From Hansfordia pulvinata (lineage: Eukaryota; Ascomycota; Sordariomycetes; Xylariales), in NCBI GenBank assembly GCA_006538405.1, contig BJKQ01000002.1, forward strand, positions 3,596,001-3,660,000: a stretch of 64,000 nucleotides of DNA, read 5' to 3'. Below the pieces are notes generated by a model, which saw nothing but the letters and a program-made list of their open reading frames with translations, was not told the DNA's origin and ran no database searches. The translations under genes and the position numbers were made by a program. This document shows positions 33,031 through 45,536 of this stretch, piece after piece; positions within the stretch are counted from its first letter, which is position 1; the number at the start of each line of letters is the position of its first letter.

Positions 33031-34267
33031 TGTGGGCCACGGAACCGAGGAAGCAAAGAAGACGGGTGGACCAGGTGCTAAGTTTGGCGAGCAGATGAAT
33101 GAGGTTTGACAGGAAGGGGGGCACGCCTCCGCTGGTGAATGTTTTGTGGTTGGGCTGGAAAGACGGGTTACTCGTACAGTCTGCCTCGCCAGGTAGGGTA
33201 CTGCTCGCGGCCGGTGTCTCAGGTCCAGTGAGCCCTGTGAGGTAGGTACTCAAACGTGTCTACCTACACGGGCATCAAGAGCAATCGCAAAGCTCCGCAG
33301 CCAACCACCCAATCAAAGTCCTCCGGTATGATACCTACAGTGTACATGCCACGTTGAATATCTTTCATGATTGGCCCAATTTATCATCGCAGTTGCAGCC
33401 AGGTAGAGCACCCCGCGGGCCCCCGGGTCTCATGAAGCACTGTCACAACTTCCAGGATGAGTCGCACTCAAAGAGGTTCTGACGAGAGCCCGCTTCACTC
33501 TTGGGCTGGTCGAAAAAGAAGATCATGGCCCGGGTAACGAACACGGCACGGCGCTCCTGACGAAGGGGGACGGCGCTCCTGACGAGGGCGGGGGGAGGGG
33601 GGGGAATCCACAGACGGTTCGCTGATATGGAGCTATGGCAGTCCGTCGACGACTGCTCCCGGACATCGATACCTCCAGCTTATTTTTAAGGCGCCGGAAC
33701 TCGAGATGGACGAGGCTCGTGATGGACCACCGAGAATGGCTAAGCTATTGATATCTTCAAAGAAGAGTACCACTCGCCACACGAGACCATTCCAATGCAC
33801 ACATTCATGAAACCGAATACTTTTGGCTACTTGGCGGGTTGTCCCCCTCGGACGTATGACTCTTGCTTTCACAATTGTGTTTTGATGTGACTGGGGTATC
33901 TATGACAGGCACTTCTATCCTTTTGATAATGACAAGAGAGGACGGAATGGACTTGGCCAAGTCCGCGTACTGACAATACTTGTCATTTACCAGGCCTTGC
34001 TGGGTTTCCAACAAGTGAACGCTGGGGTCAGATCGTTGGAATCCGCCGTGTCGAGGTGGAAAAGAAGCCGGAGAGACATGGTGCAAAGCCTGCTGGTCCT
34101 CGCCGCAAGTCTCTCACCTAGATGGCGCCATCCTTAGCAAGCCCCCATACCGTGTCCGTCATCGCCGTCGTATCGTCATTAAATTCCCCGCCAACTTCAT
34201 CCCGCTATTTCATCTCCTCACAGGCCAGACTTTTCACACTCGAGATACCCTCGTCTCTTCTTTTTAT
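33031..34267. other. Intergenic, no gene supported
   Basis: Upstream of the AN1-APH gene and downstream of CCT8. It contains an octamer at 33169-33176 and short tandem copies of a GGCGCTCCTGACGA unit near 33550-33585. No conserved frame is seen. Confidence 0.5.
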
Positions 34268-36081
34268 TTAGTCCTCATCCCAGTTGGGGTTGGGGCCCGG
34301 CGGCTTGGGACCGCCGGCCTGGCGAGCCACGATAATTTGGTCGACAGACAGGACAGTGCGGGCGGCCTCGGTGGCCAGCTTGATGGCCCAGGACTTGCTG
34401 ATCAGAAGGTCGAGAATGCCCTCCTCTTTGGCGTTGAGAACACCGGTCTCTTCGACGCTCTGTTGACAAGTTAGTAAAGAGAGACCTGCATGTACTGGGC
34501 GTGGAGGGAAACTCACGTCAATGTCAACGCCAGTAGCCCAGTCGTCCTTCTTGTGGTGACGGGTGTACAGAGTGCTCAGCACCTCAGTGGCATCGAGGCC
34601 GGCACTCTCGGCAATAGTACGGGGCACAACCTCGAAAGCCTCGCCGTACTTGCGGATGGAGTATTGGGGCAGGCCAGGGGTCTTATCAGCAAACGCCTGG
34701 ATGCGCTCCACCAGCTGGACCTCAGTGGCACCGGCACCCGGCACCAGACGGGGGTCGCGCGTAATAGCCTTGACCACATTGACACCATCATCAACCGCGC
34801 GCTCGACATCCTCGAGATGGTTCTGTGTAGCGCCGCGCAGGACCAGGGTGGCTGTCCGGGTGACCTCATCCTCCTGGCGGAAGACCGTGACGCGATCGCC
34901 GCCAATCTCCAGGGTCTCGACAACATCGATAGAGCCCATCTCGTCAGGCATGGGGGCGCCGAGGCGAGCGAGCGGGGTGGCGCCCACAACGCGGCAAACA
35001 CGGCGCAGCTCGAACTTGCTGAGAATCTTGATGACAAGGATGCCGAAACGGTTGAAGTAGTGCATGGCGAGCTCCCCGACAGTGGAGCCGGCGACGACAA
35101 CGCGAAGACCAGCATCGTGAAGCTCCTTGATGGCGGTCTCGAGCTGGTCCTCCTCGCCCTTGGTGAAGTCGACCATCTCCTTGGCGTTGTGCAGCAGGAC
35201 AGTGCCCTTGGTCTCGGTCTGGCTGATGTCCAGGGGGCACGAGTAGACGCCGACCTTGGCCTTGGTGGCCTTCTTGACGGCTCCGTCAGGCTCCTTGGGG
35301 AAAACCATGCCCTTGACGACACGGCTCTGGTCGAGGCTGCCGCCCATGATCTTCACGACGCGGATGTTGTCTACGTTGAAGCCGGCGGGGTTCTTGGGCA
35401 AGACGGCGAGGACGGCCTCAGCCACCAGGTCGGCCAGGATCTCCTCGTTGCCGTTCTGCTTGCTCGCAACGACGGTGCGGATGGCCTTGCTCAGTTCCTC
35501 CTGGTCGTGCAGGTCCTCGACCTTGTCGACGGCAAGCTCCTCGAGGGCCTCGAGAGCAAAAAGCTGGGCGCGTTCGTATCCCTGGACAATGTCGGCGGTC
35601 TTGAGACCCATGCGCAGAAGGTCCTCAGCCTTACGCAGCAGCTCGCCGGCGAGGATGATGACGAGGTTGGTGGCGTCGCCCATCTCGGCCTCCTGCTGGT
35701 GGGAGGCCATGACGAGCAGCTTGGCGGCAGGGTGGACGACATCGAGCTCCTTGAGGATGGTGGCGGCGTCGGAGGTGAGGATCATCTTTTGCAGGTGGTT
35801 GATGACGATCTTGTTGCGGCCGTAGGGGCCAAGGGACGTCTGGACGGTCGAGGCAATAGTGCGGCAGGCCTCGATGTTGCGCAGAACGGCGCCATCCTCC
35901 GAGTCGTAGCTGAGGCATGAGGAGTCAGTTTCCGTTGTATTTACAGTCGGTCCGTGGACAAAGGGAGCATGGTCAAGTTTCAAGCGTCGTCGAAGAAGAA
36001 GAAAGGAGAGGGGCGGGCGTACTTGTTGTAGCCCTGCTTGAACAGCCCACTGTTGGGGGCGCCGGGCATTTGTAAAGACAT
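34268..36081 (-). CDS. CCT8: Chaperonin-containing TCP-1 subunit theta (547 aa)
   Basis: Three exons: 36081-36023, 35909-34517 and 34459-34268, joined in phase. One of eight subunits of the cytosolic TRiC/CCT ring that folds actin, tubulin and other proteins with ATP. Group II chaperonin motifs are present. TSLGPYGRNK is the nucleotide-binding loop, and the GDATN segment, with Ala and Asn, is typical of theta. Also present are IMGGSLDQSRVVKGMVF and, near the C-terminus, VPGAGATEVQLVERI. DQIIVARQAGGPKPPGPNPNWDED is the expected theta tail in character: Gly/Pro-rich and acidic. The start is the ATG opening MSLQMPGAPNSGLFKQGYN, the conserved theta N-terminus; longer upstream reading frames are antisense to the promoter and not coding. 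Length matches the family. It is divergently placed from the Nhp10-like gene with a shared promoter region of about 1.3 kb. Confidence 0.97.
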
Positions 36082-37366
36082 GGTGATGGAGGGGGCTGCG
36101 AGCCAAGGAGGGGCGGTCGGGAGTGAGGGGTGGGAGAGGGGGAGGGGAGAAGATGTCTCCAGGAGCGGCGTCGTCGCTGTCGTCTGTCGTTGGCGAGTGC
36201 AAGACGGCCTCGGCTGGTGCTGCGTATACGTGAGAGCAAAGCAGTGGTTTCCAAGCCTGAAGGGTGGGAGGGTCCTTCTGTGAGGTTCGGTCGTCGTGGG
36301 CGTGTTGGCGGTGCGGTCTGCTCACAGTACTGCTTTCTGCGCCAATGCCGATGTATCTGTAGGCAGACTCTGTGCGGTGAGGGTACCTCGAAGGGGGGGC
36401 GCCCAAACGTGATGGGAAAAGCTAGCGGGCGGTGGAACTTATTGGCAGAGCAGCTGAGGGGCTGCCAATCGATAAGACGACCAGCTTTCGTAGGTACCTT
36501 ACCAGTGGCGCGGGACAGAAGCAGGTGACGTCCCGGCTCGCACGACCCTTACGGTACTTTCCCTGCACCCCTACCTCTGTGTTTGTGTTCGTACCTGCAC
36601 GGTCTCAGCAGCCTTGCAGAAGGCCGGATAGCTTAGAACCAATTGAATCAACAGTGAGCTGCCGCTAGCAAATCGAATCTAGCCGCTAACAGAGCTTCCC
36701 AGAGGATTGGACAGCCTTGTCCGGGGCGGCAAGCCCCTGGGCCAAGGACCAAGAATACGCGGCTCTACCTCGCTCTCCCAGCTTTTTCGCCTGGAAACGC
36801 GGCTGATTGCCCACCCCGACAGCGTATCTTCTAGTACCTGCAGTCCGGCCCACCCGGCCCACGTCTGCCAGCGTTGGCCGCACTGTTGGAAGCCCTTCGA
36901 CGTGTTCCGGCTGGCGCAAGGAGGCGACGTCGCGCGCGTCCCGGTTCAGCGCTGCGCAGTAGCAGCCCGAGTTACGAGCACTCGCACCGCGGCCTGCAAC
37001 ACCACGCCGTCCTGGCAACTGCTGCTCTCTACGGGCCCTACGACCTCCCGATTCAACTCGCATCGCCGGCGCGCACCTCCAACTTGTTCACCACCTCGAC
37101 GCCATCCATCGGCCCGTCTCCAGCTTTATCCGGCTCATCCAACTGCTCTCTTCTCCATTGCGCCAAGTCGCATCGCATTTGCGACCGCGATCTCCTTCTG
37201 GTCAAACGAGCCGCCCATCTTTACGGGTGCACGCTTCGCCGGTGGATTGAACTGCGAACAATCCGTTTCCACCTCTCATCGCCATTGTTCTGAGCGTCGC
37301 CTTCTCATCGCCCCTCGAATCTCGATTCTACGCCTCTCGTCGGGACACGACCCGCATTGCCTCAGA
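36082..37366. other. Divergent promoter region between CCT8 and the HMG-box gene
   Basis: About 1.3 kb. A 241-codon open frame (36707-37432, +) crosses into the HMG-box gene in another frame and has no motif; I treat it as chance. The region should carry both promoters and 5' UTRs. Confidence 0.5.
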
Positions 37367-38436
37367 ATGGCTCCTTCTAGCTGTCCGTCCCCTCAACCAG
37401 TTTATCCTCATCAATGCCCTGCATCAATCTGACACGCAAGGTTCTGTCTCTGTAGCGAATCCCCCAACCCTGCCGCCCTCTGTCGAAGAGGCATACCGTC
37501 GAAAATGCGTCCAACTCAAGCGCAGGTCTCAGGAGATCGAGCACGAGAACGACCAGTATAGGACAAGACTCGCCAGACTTCAACGCCAGATCCAGAAGGC
37601 GCGCCTTGAGCGCGCCTTTCTTCTCGAGCAGATCGCCCGCCGTACCAGCACGAACGTCGAAGACTCGGAAGGCAGCCCAAGTCCTCCTCCCACTGTAATA
37701 ATCACTTTCATCACCACACTTTCCGAATCCGTTGCTGACTTTCCTGTAGCCCGATGACAAGCCCTTGCGTACCAAGCGAGGCCATCGCAAACCGTCTCTC
37801 ATGCCACCCGGCGAGGGTGGAACTCCGGGTCCCAAGGATTCGGCCATGTCCCCCACCTCGGACGGCGAGACGGGCGGTCGTTCCAATGGCATCCCTAAGC
37901 CTCCGAAGCGTCCCAGCAACGCCTTTGAGATCTACTGCAACGACACTCGCTCCTCCCTCCACGATAAGCACAAGGACGAGATTGCTGCTGGTGAATACCG
38001 TCTCGAAGAGGAGCTCGCCCGCGGCTGGAAAGATCTCTCCGAGGAAGAGAAGGAGAAGTATCAGTCCCGCTACGAACAGGAGCTGCAGCAGTGGAAAGAA
38101 GAGCGCGACATCTACAAGCAGAGTCTAAAGGAATCTCGGGCTCGTTCCCGCGGCCGCGATGGTCGACGCGGCGGCGCCCGCTCCAGCAGTTACGCCCGCA
38201 GCCGTGCGCCTCGCTTCCGCGAGCCCGTGGACGTTGATGCTGAGGAGAACGACGTGGAAATGGCCGAGGCCGCCGAGGCCGAAGCTGAAGCCGAGGCTGA
38301 GGCCGAGGCCGCCGAAGAGGCCCGCCGCGACGAAGACGGCGAGAATGACGAGCCGGCCACCGAGGAGCGCACAATGGCTGACGCCGATCAGTATGAGACG
38401 GAAGTTGAAGACAACGAGGGCCCTGCTGAGGACTAG
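37367..38436 (+). CDS. NHP10: Nhp10-like HMG-box protein of the INO80 remodeller (313 aa)
   Basis: Exons are 37367-37382, 37456-37694 and 37750-38436. The 16-nt first exon (MAPSS) joins across a 73-nt intron with a CTGAC branch site to NPPTLPPSVEEAYRRKC; the next intron is 55 nt. An N-terminal coiled coil (residues about 18-65, Arg/Lys/Glu-rich, ending RLERAFLLEQIARR) precedes a Ser/Pro linker. One HMG box follows (about residues 134-205, PKPPKRPSNAFEIYC ... LARGWKDLSEEEKEKY). The tail starts basic (SRARSRGRDGRRGG) and becomes Glu/Ala-rich. Coiled coil plus single HMG box plus acidic tail matches Nhp10-type INO80 subunits, which bind DNA and nucleosomes in the nucleus. The alternative is another HMGB-type protein, but the conserved VEEAYRRKC segment favours Nhp10. 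The first donor (GTCCGT) is unusual, so the exact N-terminus is less certain than the rest. Confidence 0.85.
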
Positions 38437-39900
38437 TACGTCCAAAAGGCTCTTCGCCCAGCAAGCTGTCGGGGCCTCTCTTGTCTGTACTCCCTCCGTT
38501 CTCGAAATGCTCGCTGTCTCTGAGGGGCATACCGCTAGGTATGAGCTACACGAGGTAGCATGATACTGGTGGTCTTGTTGGATTGCGTGAAAGTGTTGGT
38601 CATGGCGTGATACATTGTCTCGCTCTTGCAGGTACAGCTTTGAGAAAGTGGTAGATTAGGCGTTAAGGGTGGTTGGAATAATGGTATCTTTCCTTTTGCG
38701 CGCTGGCCTTTGATTTCATCTCTTACCTGGCCGCATCAGTTGCTTCGATGGGTACGGGGACAGTTCGGTCCCCAGGATAGGATGCGCGGGTGCGCGAGTT
38801 GGGCACTGTATCAATAGACATGTCTCATTACATCGCCGGTGGCTACAAAGTCTTTTCTCCCCCTTTTTACCCAGTAAAGCGCAATGTCAGTTTGGCCACT
38901 GCGGCGCAATGCCATGCTTGAGCTTGTCCGTTGGTCAGGCAGGTGTTGAATCCGCCAGAACTGTTCCCACTGTTGACACCGCCTTCCCGTGGTGAAGCAG
39001 ACATCTGAAGGGCAGCATGGCATAGAGTCACGCAGCAGGGGCTGAGACGCGAGACGCTCAGGCGTTGCGAGTCGAATAACACGCGCATGATCCCCACTTG
39101 CCTTGACGGAGTCCTCCCCCTTCTGAGCCTTCCCGTGAGCCCGAGGAGAGGACGTGCGTGCTCGCAAGAGCCGTAGGTGGCGACGAATCGAATGCGCACT
39201 GCAGTACAAGAATCCTTTATGGGTATCAATTGTCATACTATGATACAGAGCTACCTATATACAGAACAGACCACCGCCGCGAAGACAAAGCCACGGCGTG
39301 GCGGACGGGCCCGCAAGATCGTCTTTGACGGCGCAGCGTTGAGGACGGCGTGGCTCTTCGCGGGCACCGTTGGCTCCAGTTGGGAGCCGTCGCACTTCTA
39401 ATGTTAACCAACGATCCCAGCATCCTCCCGCGGTCGTTATTCGGTCCATTTACCACTATGCCCGACCCCAGACCTTGTCGATGCACCGTGCTGTCCGGCA
39501 GATGGCATTAACCAACGACGAGGATATGCAACCTGAACACCCGCAGAGACCCAAAGACGACGAGGGCGAGGACTTGGGACCGCTCAAACCCCCCAAATGA
39601 CCAGTGCGGCGCGATCGCTCGCTCAGAACCGACCAGCACAAACCCGACAATACGCTCGGGACCGTGACCCAATGTCCTCACGCCAGAACAGGCAAGCACT
39701 CGAGCCGCATCATCCCGGACTGGAGGACTGGTTCTGAAGTTGGCTCGGACGCCGCCATTTCAAGAGGTTCAGAATCCATATTGTGCCAAGTCTCCTTGTT
39801 TTCTGGCAGAACGAGTGTTCTGAAGGCAGTGGACTGGGCGAGGCCGTACCATGTGCGATGAAAAAGGCTGGAGACGGTGTTACGCTGGAGCATTCATTTC
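38437..39900. other. Intergenic; convergent 3' flanks
   Basis: Lies between the HMG-box gene and the end of the RMD1-like gene. Several short frames exist on both strands without motifs. It should hold both 3' UTRs. Confidence 0.5.
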
Positions 39901-41868
39901 TCAGTCCCCAGCGTACAGGTCCACGACAATGTTGATGAGTGCGACCAAGATCTCGGCAGCGATGAGTATAATTACTGTTGAGCTTGGTTAGTTAACTGGC
40001 TGGCGAAGGATACAACGCACTCGAGCTGTTGCACATCGAAGCGATGAAAAATGAAAATGGACTCACCAATCCACTCGAGCATCTCGCCGTGGCCGTGACT
40101 CAGCTGGTCTTTGAGCACAGCAAGTAGATCGGCAATGACATCGAGGCGCTCCGTCAGCAGGCCCACGCGCTGGTCCATCTCCAAGTACGAGCGGACAGCA
40201 CGGTAGACGGGCTCGAGATGCGGTTCAACCCAGAAAAGCTCTGGCGTGTCCAGAACAGAGCCGTTCAAGTGTATGCTGATGCGTAGAATGAACAGCTCGC
40301 CGATTTGCATATTGATCTGTTGCCGTGAAAGATTGATCTTGCCCGTTTCGGCGATTTGCGTCGGAATGTCCTTGCATGTATCTACTGTGCTAGCAATGAG
40401 CTCTTCGAAGAGGGACGTCTGAAATCGGGGTTGTCAGCAAACAGGTACAAGATGATACTCCACATCTAAAGCGGCTTCATTGTCTTCCCCAGGGAATTCG
40501 GATCCAGCTTACCTTGACGCTCTGTGCCAGGGCATGAGAGATGGCGAGCTTGGTCATATAGTTGCCCTTGTCGCGCAAAGTAATGAAATCGTTGTAGATG
40601 CGTGGCTGGTAATCGCGCGTATAGTAGTAGTTGAAGCACTCGGTCTCCATATCGCCGGCGTCAAGCTTGTCCTCCTCGAACTTGCCAATGTCCTTGAGAA
40701 ACCGTTGCTCGTGAGCTGGTGACATGCCCCATATCACCACGACGCCATAGTCAAAGAGGAAAACCTCCGGTGTGTGCACGTGCGTGTCGAAGTCGGGATT
40801 CTGCTGATGTTGCGATGGCGAGTGCGGGCGATCGTCATCCAAAATTGCGTTGTCATTTGGTGAAGGGTAGGCCAAGTCGTTTTGCATGTCCCGCCCATTA
40901 CCAAAAGACGAGTGGCGCGAATCGGCGGCGTTCTCAAACTGGTTTCCGTGCAGATTGACAAGAGCATCTCTCTGATAAGTTTCGGAATGCTCCTCGACCT
41001 GTCCTGTGGAGTGCCGCCGCTCATACGTCTGAACTGGCCTTTCTCGCGAGTTTTCCGCGGGCTCGGCGCGCGGCTCGGGGCGAGGCTCAGCGCGTTCGGT
41101 AGACTTGCTTGCGCCGTAGTCGTACGGGGAATATATGCACTCGTCAATGAGTTTGGGGCTGGCGCCGCGCGTGCGGGCCTTGCCCTTGAAGAAGCGCATC
41201 AAGCCCTCCATCTGGTACTTGTTCGCCGTGCAGTAGGCCGTGACCCTGGGCAACCGATCACGGTCAGCTTTGCCGAGGCGAGCAGCATCCCGGCGGGCCG
41301 TGGGGTCCTTGATGCGCGTGTACTGAGAGTAAACGTCGCGATGGCTTTCCTCGTCGGCCGGCTCGTCCTCGTCGAGTTCGGGGTTGGGCAAAATCTTAAG
41401 CTTCTGGGCGTTTTTGGAGCTGCGCTGTGGACCAAGCTTGGAGACTGGGCCGGCGACAGCGACAGAAGGGGGCAAGGCCGTGAACGGGGCGCCTTGGCTA
41501 TTGCGACGGCGCAATCTGCTGTTGAAGGCAGCCATAACGGGGGCACTGGCGGGATGCGTCGCGCCAACGCCCGAGGCCGGGCTCGGAACAGAGCCGGGAC
41601 CAGAGGCGAGTAGCGGGCCAATGTTTTGAGGGCGGCGATAAGGGGGTATTGACTCGACGGCAGGGCCGCCAGGTGAGGAACTCAGAGAAGCGGGATCGGG
41701 ATCGAAGGTGCGAGTGACGGGATTAGGGTTGAAGGTGACATTGCGAGGGACTCTGGGGCGGTTTGCAGCGTCGGGAGACGACAGGGCATCATTGGCGATC
41801 AAGGGATCGCGCTCCGAGGACAATTGACTGTTGGGCGAGCCGGCTGGAGGTTTGAGAGAGGAAGGCAT
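39901..41868 (-). CDS. RMD1/DUF155-family membrane protein (593 aa)
   Basis: Exons are 41868-40513, 40418-40067 and 39974-39901; introns of 94 and 92 nt close in phase. A disordered Ser/Pro-rich N-terminus contains RVPRNVTFNPNPVTRTFDPD, and the DUF155 core begins at RVTAYCTANKYQMEGL. The core includes the conserved VFLFDYGVVVIWGM and FNYYYTRDYQPRIYNDFITL blocks and a long insert of charged, Ser-rich residues. The helical part (MDQRVGLLTERLDVIADLLAVLKDQ) leads to a single C-terminal membrane segment encoded by the last exon (VIILIAAEILVALINIVVDL). The family includes yeast Rmd1/Rmd8 and related Sif proteins, needed for meiotic division or membrane contact functions; exact role here is unknown. 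An in-frame upstream ATG at 42105 would add a basic Arg-rich leader. I prefer 41868 because that leader is low complexity. Confidence 0.88.
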
Positions 41869-43868
41869 CGCGGAGCGGGCAAGGGCGAGGTCGTGTTCGA
41901 GCGGGCTGGTGGTGAAGGCCGAGGCAGAACAAGCGCGTCGGCTCGCCTTGCTGGGTAGTATCTCAACCCACGTCGACGGCGCTGCTCCTGACAGAGAGGG
42001 GACCGACTGACGGAGACTCACGGAAGCGCAGGTCGTGAGGTGAGTGGCAGAGCTGGCGGTGCGGCGGCGGCGGCGGCGCCTGTCTGACTTGGTGTCGGAG
42101 GTCAAGGCAGACAGCAGACAAGCAGGGCAGCGCCCGTCGGAATCAGTCGCTTGGTCGGTTCTCGATTATGCAGCGCTTTCAGACGAGAGGTGGGTGTGAG
42201 ACTTTGTGAGAAGTGGAAAAGACAAGCCAGTCCAGTCGAAGACAAGCACGGCGGCGAGGTGAGATCAAGTGGGTTGGTTGGTTGGCTGGCCCGCGCCGTG
42301 GTGGACGGACGCAAAGGCAGATTCAAGACGCAGTGGAGGTTCGGCGCCAGTGGTTGCGTTAGCGGTCGGGACACAGCAGTGAGCAGGCACGGTAAAGTAC
42401 GAGTACGAGGCCCAGGTACGTGGCGGCAGACAGCAGCTTCCGGGTAGCAAAAGTACATGTAAGGTAAGGTAAGGTATGACATGACGTTGTTGCCATCCGC
42501 TCGCTCGGGAAGGTTCAGTTATCATGGATGGAAAAGGCAAGCAGGATGGATACTTGGGTACATGGGGGCCGGTGCTCGTCCAATCCGTGCATCCAATCCC
42601 ATCCATGGGTGCCGCTCAATCCATCCATCGCCCCTAATGCAGCTGTTGCGCAGCGACTCGCGCATTCGATGTAGCCGGGCCCCAGCTCGCGTGTACTCAA
42701 AGGTAGCGCTCAGTGTGCACCTGGAGAAAGCCATGTAGATCGGCACGCTTACTGGTCCTGTCGCTACATTTACCCCGACGCGCAACACGGCGCCTACCAA
42801 TCGAGCCTCCGGCCAGAACAGTCGGCTACTTTGGGCCCAGCATCCCGTGCTGCGGGCTTGGGCACCATCTCGAACGGAACTGGTGATCTACTCGTATCTC
42901 GGATCTGGAACCTTGCTTTTTTCCTTTCTTTGCCCAACCACACAAGCCCAACAAGCCCCTCGAATTGGATCTTTGCTTCTTGCCCGCGTCCTCCCCTCGT
43001 ACGATACCCGCGGCCGATCGATCTTAGATGTCTCTGGCCAATCTGCACCATGGAGCCTGAACGCACCTGCACACAAGCACCGCCTGTCAAAAAATGCAAA
43101 CTCTTCCGCGGTGCGAATTGGCCGCGACGAAGAACCCTCGAGTCCAGATTACCCATCCCAACCCCAGTCAGCAACGTTAGGTAACAGAAGTACGATTAGT
43201 GTGGCTCGAAATCGTCAGCCGTCTCGGTCGGTCCCAGTCGGCCAGGCGTTGCCCCACGCGCCCGCCGGCTTCAAACGCGCACGCCCCTGCTCGCCTCGAC
43301 AGGGCTCCGGCTCTGCCGCGCGCGCCTTTGCGGGGGAGACCCGGCTTGCTGGTGCGCTCCTCTGGGTGCGTCGCCAGAGCTACCGCGCCTTTCTTGCTGG
43401 GGGATGCCTGGCATGCCAATTTCCAGAATTTCACATATGGGACTCGCCACGACGAGGCCGTGATTGTCCCGGATCCTCCTTTGTCGTATCCCGGTGAGAG
43501 TCTACGAGTCTTGGTATTGTTGAATGAGGTGAGGAGTCATCTGAGCTGGGAACTGGCGGTATTGTGACCGAATCAGCGTGATCAATACAGGCAAGTACGA
43601 AGTAAAAGAGGTAGCCACCTAGCTGGCCTGCTGACATGGTGGTCCGTGATATCAGGTTCCGTCCACAAGACCAGCGAAAAGAATGGCCATCTTGCACCAA
43701 AGAGCTGCCTGGCATTTCGTGTTTCTCTTCTCGCTCTTGATCGTTGTTACATGCTTCGTGGGGTATCGTATCAATGGTAAGGCGCGCTCGAGCACCACAG
43801 CGTCCCGCCCGCTCCGCCTCGGTCCTCGATCTCAACGGCTCAGCGGCTTGACCCAGCCTGTCTGTCTC
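41869..43868. other. Intergenic, no gene supported
   Basis: Promoter side of the RMD1-like gene and 3' flank of the oxidoreductase gene. Octamers lie at 42398 and 42889. A small frame at 43683-43940 has one hydrophobic segment but overlaps the oxidoreductase terminus and lacks support. Confidence 0.5.
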
Positions 43869-45536
43869 TCACAAGTCCACAATTCTTGTCTCGAACTTGA
43901 ACCCGTTCTCTTCCACCCGGTCGATCAGTCCCTGGCCTAGACACGCCGGCGTGTATACGCCACCTTCCAGTTTGACGTCGTCTTGCAGGATGGTGAGGGC
44001 TGCTTGGGCGAGAATCATTGAAGTCACTACAGGAACCAGACGTCAGTAACGAATAATATCCGCGGGCTCGACCAGCCACTCCACGCATGCCGGCCGTCGA
44101 GTGGCCGCTCTGCAGGCACGGGGACCACAAGAAAAGAGACACAAAGAAAGTAGATCAGTTGGATGCTGGGAAACTCACTGTAGTACATGCTGCCGTGATA
44201 GTGCGTCTTGATGGTGGCCTGCTTCTTGCCGCTCGCCTCGCCGTCGGGCGCCGCCACGCCGCGGAACTCGATGTAGTCGCGGGCGGCGACGTCGCGGTCG
44301 GGTCCCTGGCCGGGCTTGTAGACGAAGCGGCGCATGGCGCTGCGGAAGGGCGGGCAGAACATGAGCAGCAGGCCCCCGAGGAGCAGGCCGTAGTGCATGG
44401 CGACGCCGCCCAGCAGGCTGCGCGCGCGCATGAACTCGCGGTAGGTGAAGTTGGGCCCGTAGAAGTGCGCCTGCAGCGCCGCCTCCTGCCGGAACAGGCC
44501 CCACGACCGCTGCACGATGGCCGCATTGGTGCCCGCCGTGATCGACGACGTCAGCAGGCCCAGCCCGGGGACCGAGCGGACCCCCGTCAGCCGCGACCAC
44601 AACGAGGGCGCCGGCGCTGCCGTGCTGTTGGCCGTCGGCGACATGGCGTACGGCTTGTGCGACTGCGCGATCTCCTTGATCGGGAACACCTCGAAGAGGC
44701 CCAGCACCGTCGCCAGAGTCCCTCCGGACGGGGCGGAGCTGGAGCGTGTTTGTTCATGTCAGCTAGGTCACTCCTCTGCTCTCTCGCACGTGGTTTGCCC
44801 CTTTTTGTTGGCACATGACCTCCACAGGCGAGACGCAAAACAGGGGGAGGCGGAAGGAAGGCCGGAAAGGAGACGGGCGGGAGTCGAGACGTACTGCAGC
44901 TCGTGGATGTCCACCACGACGTCGCCGAGCAGGGCGCCGAGCTCGTCCCGGACGCGCCGGCCGAGGGCGAAGGTCATGAGGTCCGAGGGCGCCGACTCGA
45001 TGCCGCACTGGGGGAACAGGCAGGCGCCCGACCGGCGGGCGGCGGCCTCGTAGCGGCGCAGCATGCGCAGCGTCCAGGCGGCCTCGCCGGTGCAGTCGAA
45101 GTAGTGGGTTCCCGCCTCAGCGCAGGCGCGGAAGGCGGGCTCGCCGTACCGCGCAAAGGGCCCCACGGTGGCGACGAGGGCGAAGGTGCGCCGCGCCAGC
45201 GCCGCGACCTCGCCGTCGCCCAGGCCGCACACCTCGACGGCGGGCGGCGGGCGGTCCGGGCTGAGGGCCCGCAGGCCGTCGACCACCGCCCGCAGCTTGT
45301 CGGCCGACCGCCCCGCCACCGCCCAGCGCAGGTCCGTCGGCAGCGCCGCCGTGATGTGCTCGGCCGTCATGAGGCCGGTGTAGCCTGTTGGTCCGTCCGG
45401 CCGGTTGTCAGTGGTGCGCGAGTCTCCGGGGGCAAAGGGCGGGGCCGCGGAGGGAACCAGTGCCAGCGCGGGCCGACCTACCTGTAGCGCCAAAGACGAC
45501 TAGGTCATACTGGCGATCGTGCTTCTTGAACGACAT
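43869..45536 (-). CDS. Saccharopine-dehydrogenase-like oxidoreductase (420 aa)
   Basis: Four exons: 45536-45482, 45384-44895, 44738-44179 and 44026-43869, with introns of 97, 156 and 152 nt that all keep frame. The N-terminus YDLVVFGATGYTG is a Rossmann NAD(P)-binding motif, split by the first intron. It is followed by WAVAGRSADKL, then VATVGPFARYGEPAF and GTHYFDCTGE, all typical of the saccharopine dehydrogenase-like / trans-acting enoyl reductase family. The HSAPSGGTLATVL segment is also conserved. A hydrophobic stretch (GLLLGGLLLMFCPPF) suggests membrane or lipid-droplet association, as in animal SCCPDH. The end LDGVYTPA-like region reads GGVYTPACLGQGLIDR. Members are not true lysine-pathway enzymes; substrates are mostly unknown. 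Length is normal for fungal homologues. Confidence 0.92.

Noticed and set aside
31550..33253. Single 567-codon reading of the APH gene starting at 33253
   Set aside because: The first 150 codons are intron and upstream sequence. A branch point and acceptor precede 32803, and the real N-terminus is the AN1 exon in another frame.
34490..35920. 476-codon open frame on the + strand
   Set aside because: It is exactly antisense to CCT8. Its Gly/Leu/Val-rich composition is the complement of the chaperonin codons.
36707..37432. 241-codon open frame upstream of the HMG-box gene
   Set aside because: It overlaps the HMG-box start in another frame and looks like promoter or 5' UTR sequence.
43683..43940. 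Small frame with one membrane-like segment
   Set aside because: It overlaps the end of the oxidoreductase gene on the other strand, is Arg/Ser-rich after the segment, and has no further support.
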